Below are positions 7,401 to 9,740 of a stretch of 9,740 bases of DNA, in pieces. Made by a program: the position numbers and the translations under genes. Numbering within the stretch: the first letter of the stretch is position 1; each line of letters opens with the position of its first letter. The DNA comes from Pontiellaceae bacterium (lineage in GTDB: Bacteria > Verrucomicrobiota > Kiritimatiellia > Kiritimatiellales > Tichowtungiaceae): NCBI GenBank assembly GCA_029934215.1, contig JAOZMR010000089.1:1-9740 (forward strand), read 5' to 3'. The notes under the pieces were generated by a model. That model had not been told where the DNA came from. It worked only from the letters and a program-made list of their open reading frames with translations, and ran no database searches.

Positions 7401-9740
7401 CTATTCCACCACCAAAAAGGAGATGAGTTCAAAGTCATCCTGGGTTTCGTCGGCAAAGGCGTTGTTGAATCCGCCGAAATCAAAAATACTGGTTTCTGCC
7501 GCTTCCTCTTCCACGCCTTGAATGGATTCGATGGCGCGGGTCAGAATGTTGGAATAGAAGCTCATCTCTTTCACGTTGTTGGTGCGTTCAAGAAATCCTT
7601 CAATCAATTCCGGGTGCGTTTCGCTCTGTTCATAGCATAGCTTACGGTAGAGGTTCAGCACTTCACGCGCTTGGCGGTTGCCGTAGTGCACTTGCCCGTC
7701 GTTGTCCATGTAGATCAGGTAGTATGGATAGAGCGAACTGTCGCTTTTCGGTTTTTCTTCGTCGTTCCGGTGCTTGAAGCAAAATAGGACACCTGCTTGA
7801 TCGCCGGGCGTAATCGAGTAAATCCCGCGCGGATTCTTGGTGATTTCCGGCGTGTGCTTAATAAAATAGGCCAGTTCAAACAGGTATTCGTTTAGATTGA
7901 GGTCGGTGAGCGATATGTTCTCGCTCGCTTCGTCAATATCGATCACCTCATCCTTCAGGCGTTCGAGCTGGCGCGTTCGGAAGCTGATGTCGTTCATTTC
8001 CGGTTCGAGATCATTTTCATTCCCTGAAGAGACAATGTTTACCCCGTGCATCTTGCTTTTCACTCGTTTTTCCAGACTCAAGTATTCGTTGAGTTCAAGC
8101 GCGGGGAAAAAGTTGATCATTTTGATTTGTGTATTCTTGCTGCCGATGCGGTCAATACGGCCGAATCGCTGAATCAACGATACGGGGTTCCACTGAATGT
8201 CGTAATTTATCACGCAGTCGCAGTCCTGCAGGTTTTGTCCTTCGGAAATACAGTCGGTTCCGATTAAGACATCGACCTGTTCGGATGCGGGCACTTCGTG
8301 CTTCACTTTCGATTTGGGGGAGAAGGCGGAGAGTACCCCATTAAAGCAGGCGTCGATCGCTTTGTTGCTGACCTTGGGCTTATCAGATCCGGTGACCATC
8401 GCGACGGTTACGTTGTGTTTTAATAAATGCGGCGTCAGTTCTGCGTACAAATAGCGGGCGGTATCGGCAAAGGCGGTAAAGATCAGCACCTTCCTGTTTC
8501 CCGGATTATAAGGCGTGGTCTGCACTTTTTCTTCAACCTTCGCCAGTAGATGCTGTAATTTGTTGTCGCGCTTTTCATTTAAAATGACCAGCGCTTCGGC
8601 AGCAATCTCGTCGAGGATCTGTTTGTCGTAATACAGGTCGCTGAGGAACTCATCACGCTTGAGGTGCTTCAGCTTAATATCATATTTATAATCCAAACTC
8701 GCGCCATCGTCTTCCATGGAATCATCCACAAACGCAACGTCATCGGCGTTGTTCAAAAGCAGGGAGATGGTGGTATCAATTTTGCCGCGCAAGCGGCCGA
8801 TGGTGGCGTGGAAGGAATAGACCGAGCTATCCAACCGTTTAAATAAATTAAAGCGATGTAGCTTGGACGTGAGGAACTCACGGTCTTCATGGGTGAAGAT
8901 CACCTTATCGTTGTATTTGGTTTGATACTTTTCGCGGTACGCAGCCTTATGCTCATTCTTGATGTAACTCATCGGCATATAAATCGCCATCATCAACTCT
9001 TCCAGCCGATCGTTGGTTGTCTTAAAGCTGAGGTATTCATTTTGCGAATCAATATCTGGAGAGAATGTGTCGGGCTTCATCTTTTCAGGGAATGTTCCAA
9101 CCTGCTCGGTTCCGTAATAATCGGTGATGTGTTTGCGGCTACGCGAGATGGTCATCAATTCTAGGAGCTTATAAAAATTGGAAGGCAATTGATCCAAAAG
9201 GTTTTTTTTATCCTTATCTTCATCAGCATCCCACCGGTTGATACTCTGCGTGGTTTTGGTGAGCAGGTTCCCGATGCTTGAAATCCCTTCATCGTCAAAG
9301 GCACTGTCGTTGTCGCCTGTGATCATGCTGATCTGGTTCTTTAAGTCGTTAAGCGAGTTGTTTACCGGGGTCGCAGAAAGCAACAGCACTTTGGTTTTCT
9401 GGTTCTTTTTGATTACTTCGTGCAGTAAGCGCTGATAGCGGGTCATCCCTTCATCGCGCTCGGTGCGGTTCCGGAAGTTGTGCGACTCATCAATGACGAT
9501 TAGGTCAAATTTGCTCCAATCGAAACGTTTCAAATCCCAGCCACTTTTCGAGTCACCTTTGTAGCGGGATAGATCGGTGTGGAACATGATTTTGTAGTAG
9601 AAGGTCTCATCCAAAATGCTGTCTTTGTAGGCCCCCCGGAACGAGTTCCAGTTTTCATACAGCTTTGCCGGCGTGAGCACCAAAACGTTATCCTGCCGTA
9701 GCTCGAAGTATTTGATGACAGCAAGTGCTTCAAACGTTTT
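7401..9740 (-). CDS. SNF2/RapA-like superfamily 2 helicase, N-terminus beyond the window
   Basis: The visible part is 779 residues, numbered here from the right edge. The first two residues are the K-T of a Walker A GKT, followed by FEALAVIKYF, so the coding region continues past 9740. A TTG at 9681-9683 is in frame but is not the start. The ATPase motifs are VLVLTPAKL (18-26, motif Ia), DESH (84-87, motif II) and SATP (122-125, motif III). The C-terminal helicase lobe spans about 417-540, with GTDCISEGQNLQ (494-505, motif V) and QRFGRIDRIG (524-533, motif VI). The last motif is typical of RapA/HepA-like SNF2 proteins. An insert of about 280 residues separates the lobes, and a 240-residue C-terminal extension ends in an acidic, aromatic tail. 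It probably translocates on double-stranded DNA. It is the most upstream gene seen in the operon and abuts the DUF4391 gene. Such helicases sometimes carry an N-terminal phospholipase D-type nuclease domain, which cannot be judged here. It is not the Res subunit. Confidence 0.9.
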   Translation of the reverse strand, partial: KTFEALAVIKYFELRQDNVLVLTPAKLYENWNSFRGAYKDSILDETFYYKIMFHTDLSRYKGDSKSGWDLKRFDWSKFDLIVIDESHNFRNRTERDEGMTRYQRLLHEVIKKNQKTKVLLLSATPVNNSLNDLKNQISMITGDNDSAFDDEGISSIGNLLTKTTQSINRWDADEDKDKKNLLDQLPSNFYKLLELMTISRSRKHITDYYGTEQVGTFPEKMKPDTFSPDIDSQNEYLSFKTTNDRLEELMMAIYMPMSYIKNEHKAAYREKYQTKYNDKVIFTHEDREFLTSKLHRFNLFKRLDSSVYSFHATIGRLRGKIDTTISLLLNNADDVAFVDDSMEDDGASLDYKYDIKLKHLKRDEFLSDLYYDKQILDEIAAEALVILNEKRDNKLQHLLAKVEEKVQTTPYNPGNRKVLIFTAFADTARYLYAELTPHLLKHNVTVAMVTGSDKPKVSNKAIDACFNGVLSAFSPKSKVKHEVPASEQVDVLIGTDCISEGQNLQDCDCVINYDIQWNPVSLIQRFGRIDRIGSKNTQIKMINFFPALELNEYLSLEKRVKSKMHGVNIVSSGNENDLEPEMNDISFRTRQLERLKDEVIDIDEASENISLTDLNLNEYLFELAYFIKHTPEITKNPRGIYSITPGDQAGVLFCFKHRNDEEKPKSDSSLYPYYLIYMDNDGQVHYGNRQAREVLNLYRKLCYEQSETHPELIEGFLERTNNVKEMSFYSNILTRAIESIQGVEEEAAETSIFDFGGFNNAFADETQDDFELISFLVVE
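7405..7413 (-). promoter_or_regulatory. Weak Shine-Dalgarno for the DUF4391 gene inside the helicase 3' end
   Basis: GGTGGTGGA on the minus strand lies within the last helicase codons, just upstream of the abutting TAG-ATG junction at 7398-7403. It is a modest match, so expression of the DUF4391 protein probably depends on ribosomes finishing the helicase. Confidence 0.5.

Noticed and set aside
9681..9683. TTG as the start codon of the helicase
   Set aside because: The frame continues upstream with Walker A and clear helicase sequence to the edge. Starting here would remove the ATP-binding motif.
1620..9740. DISARM or BREX cluster
   Set aside because: A helicase beside a methylase is suggestive, but no DUF1998, PglZ or BrxC-like gene is present, and Mod and Res are clearly type III.

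Overview
The window is densely coding and holds the end of a four-gene, minus-strand defence operon that converges on a decayed insertion-sequence transposase. Nothing in it fixes the taxon. Base composition is near 50% GC, Shine-Dalgarno sequences are good, and the type III restriction-modification genes are bacterial. A DruA-like/Tn5-like transposase would be at home in many Gram-negative lineages, possibly the PVC group, but that is a weak guess.

Layout from left to right on the + strand. Positions 2-1576 encode the 3' part of a protein joining a DUF4338 (DruA-type) region to an IS4/Tn5-type DDE transposase. The reading frame is open to the left edge, so the gene begins outside the window. 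Compared from memory with Tn5 transposase it lacks about 8 and about 45 residues internally, so it is probably inactive. A 43-base gap (1577-1619) separates it from the convergent res gene. From 1620 to the right edge, all genes are on the minus strand. In transcription order they are an SNF2/RapA-like helicase (7401-9740, 5' end cut off inside Walker A), a DUF4391 protein (6708-7400), a type III Mod adenine methyltransferase (4703-6697) and a type III Res helicase-endonuclease (1620-4688).

The four genes are separated by 0, 10 and 14 bases. Two of the three junctions have the upstream stop codon embedded in the next gene's Shine-Dalgarno sequence, and the third is a direct TAG-ATG abutment. 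This points to one transcript with translational coupling. Mod and Res should form a standard type III enzyme: Mod recognises and methylates adenine in an asymmetric site, and Res translocates or signals with ATP and cuts. All expected motifs are present in both. The helicase and DUF4391 protein are not part of the minimal EcoP1I/EcoP15I system. They make this an extended type III cluster and are the most interesting part of the window. The promoter lies beyond the right edge, and no internal promoter was recognised.

There is no tRNA, rRNA, CRISPR array or gene-free stretch longer than 43 bases.
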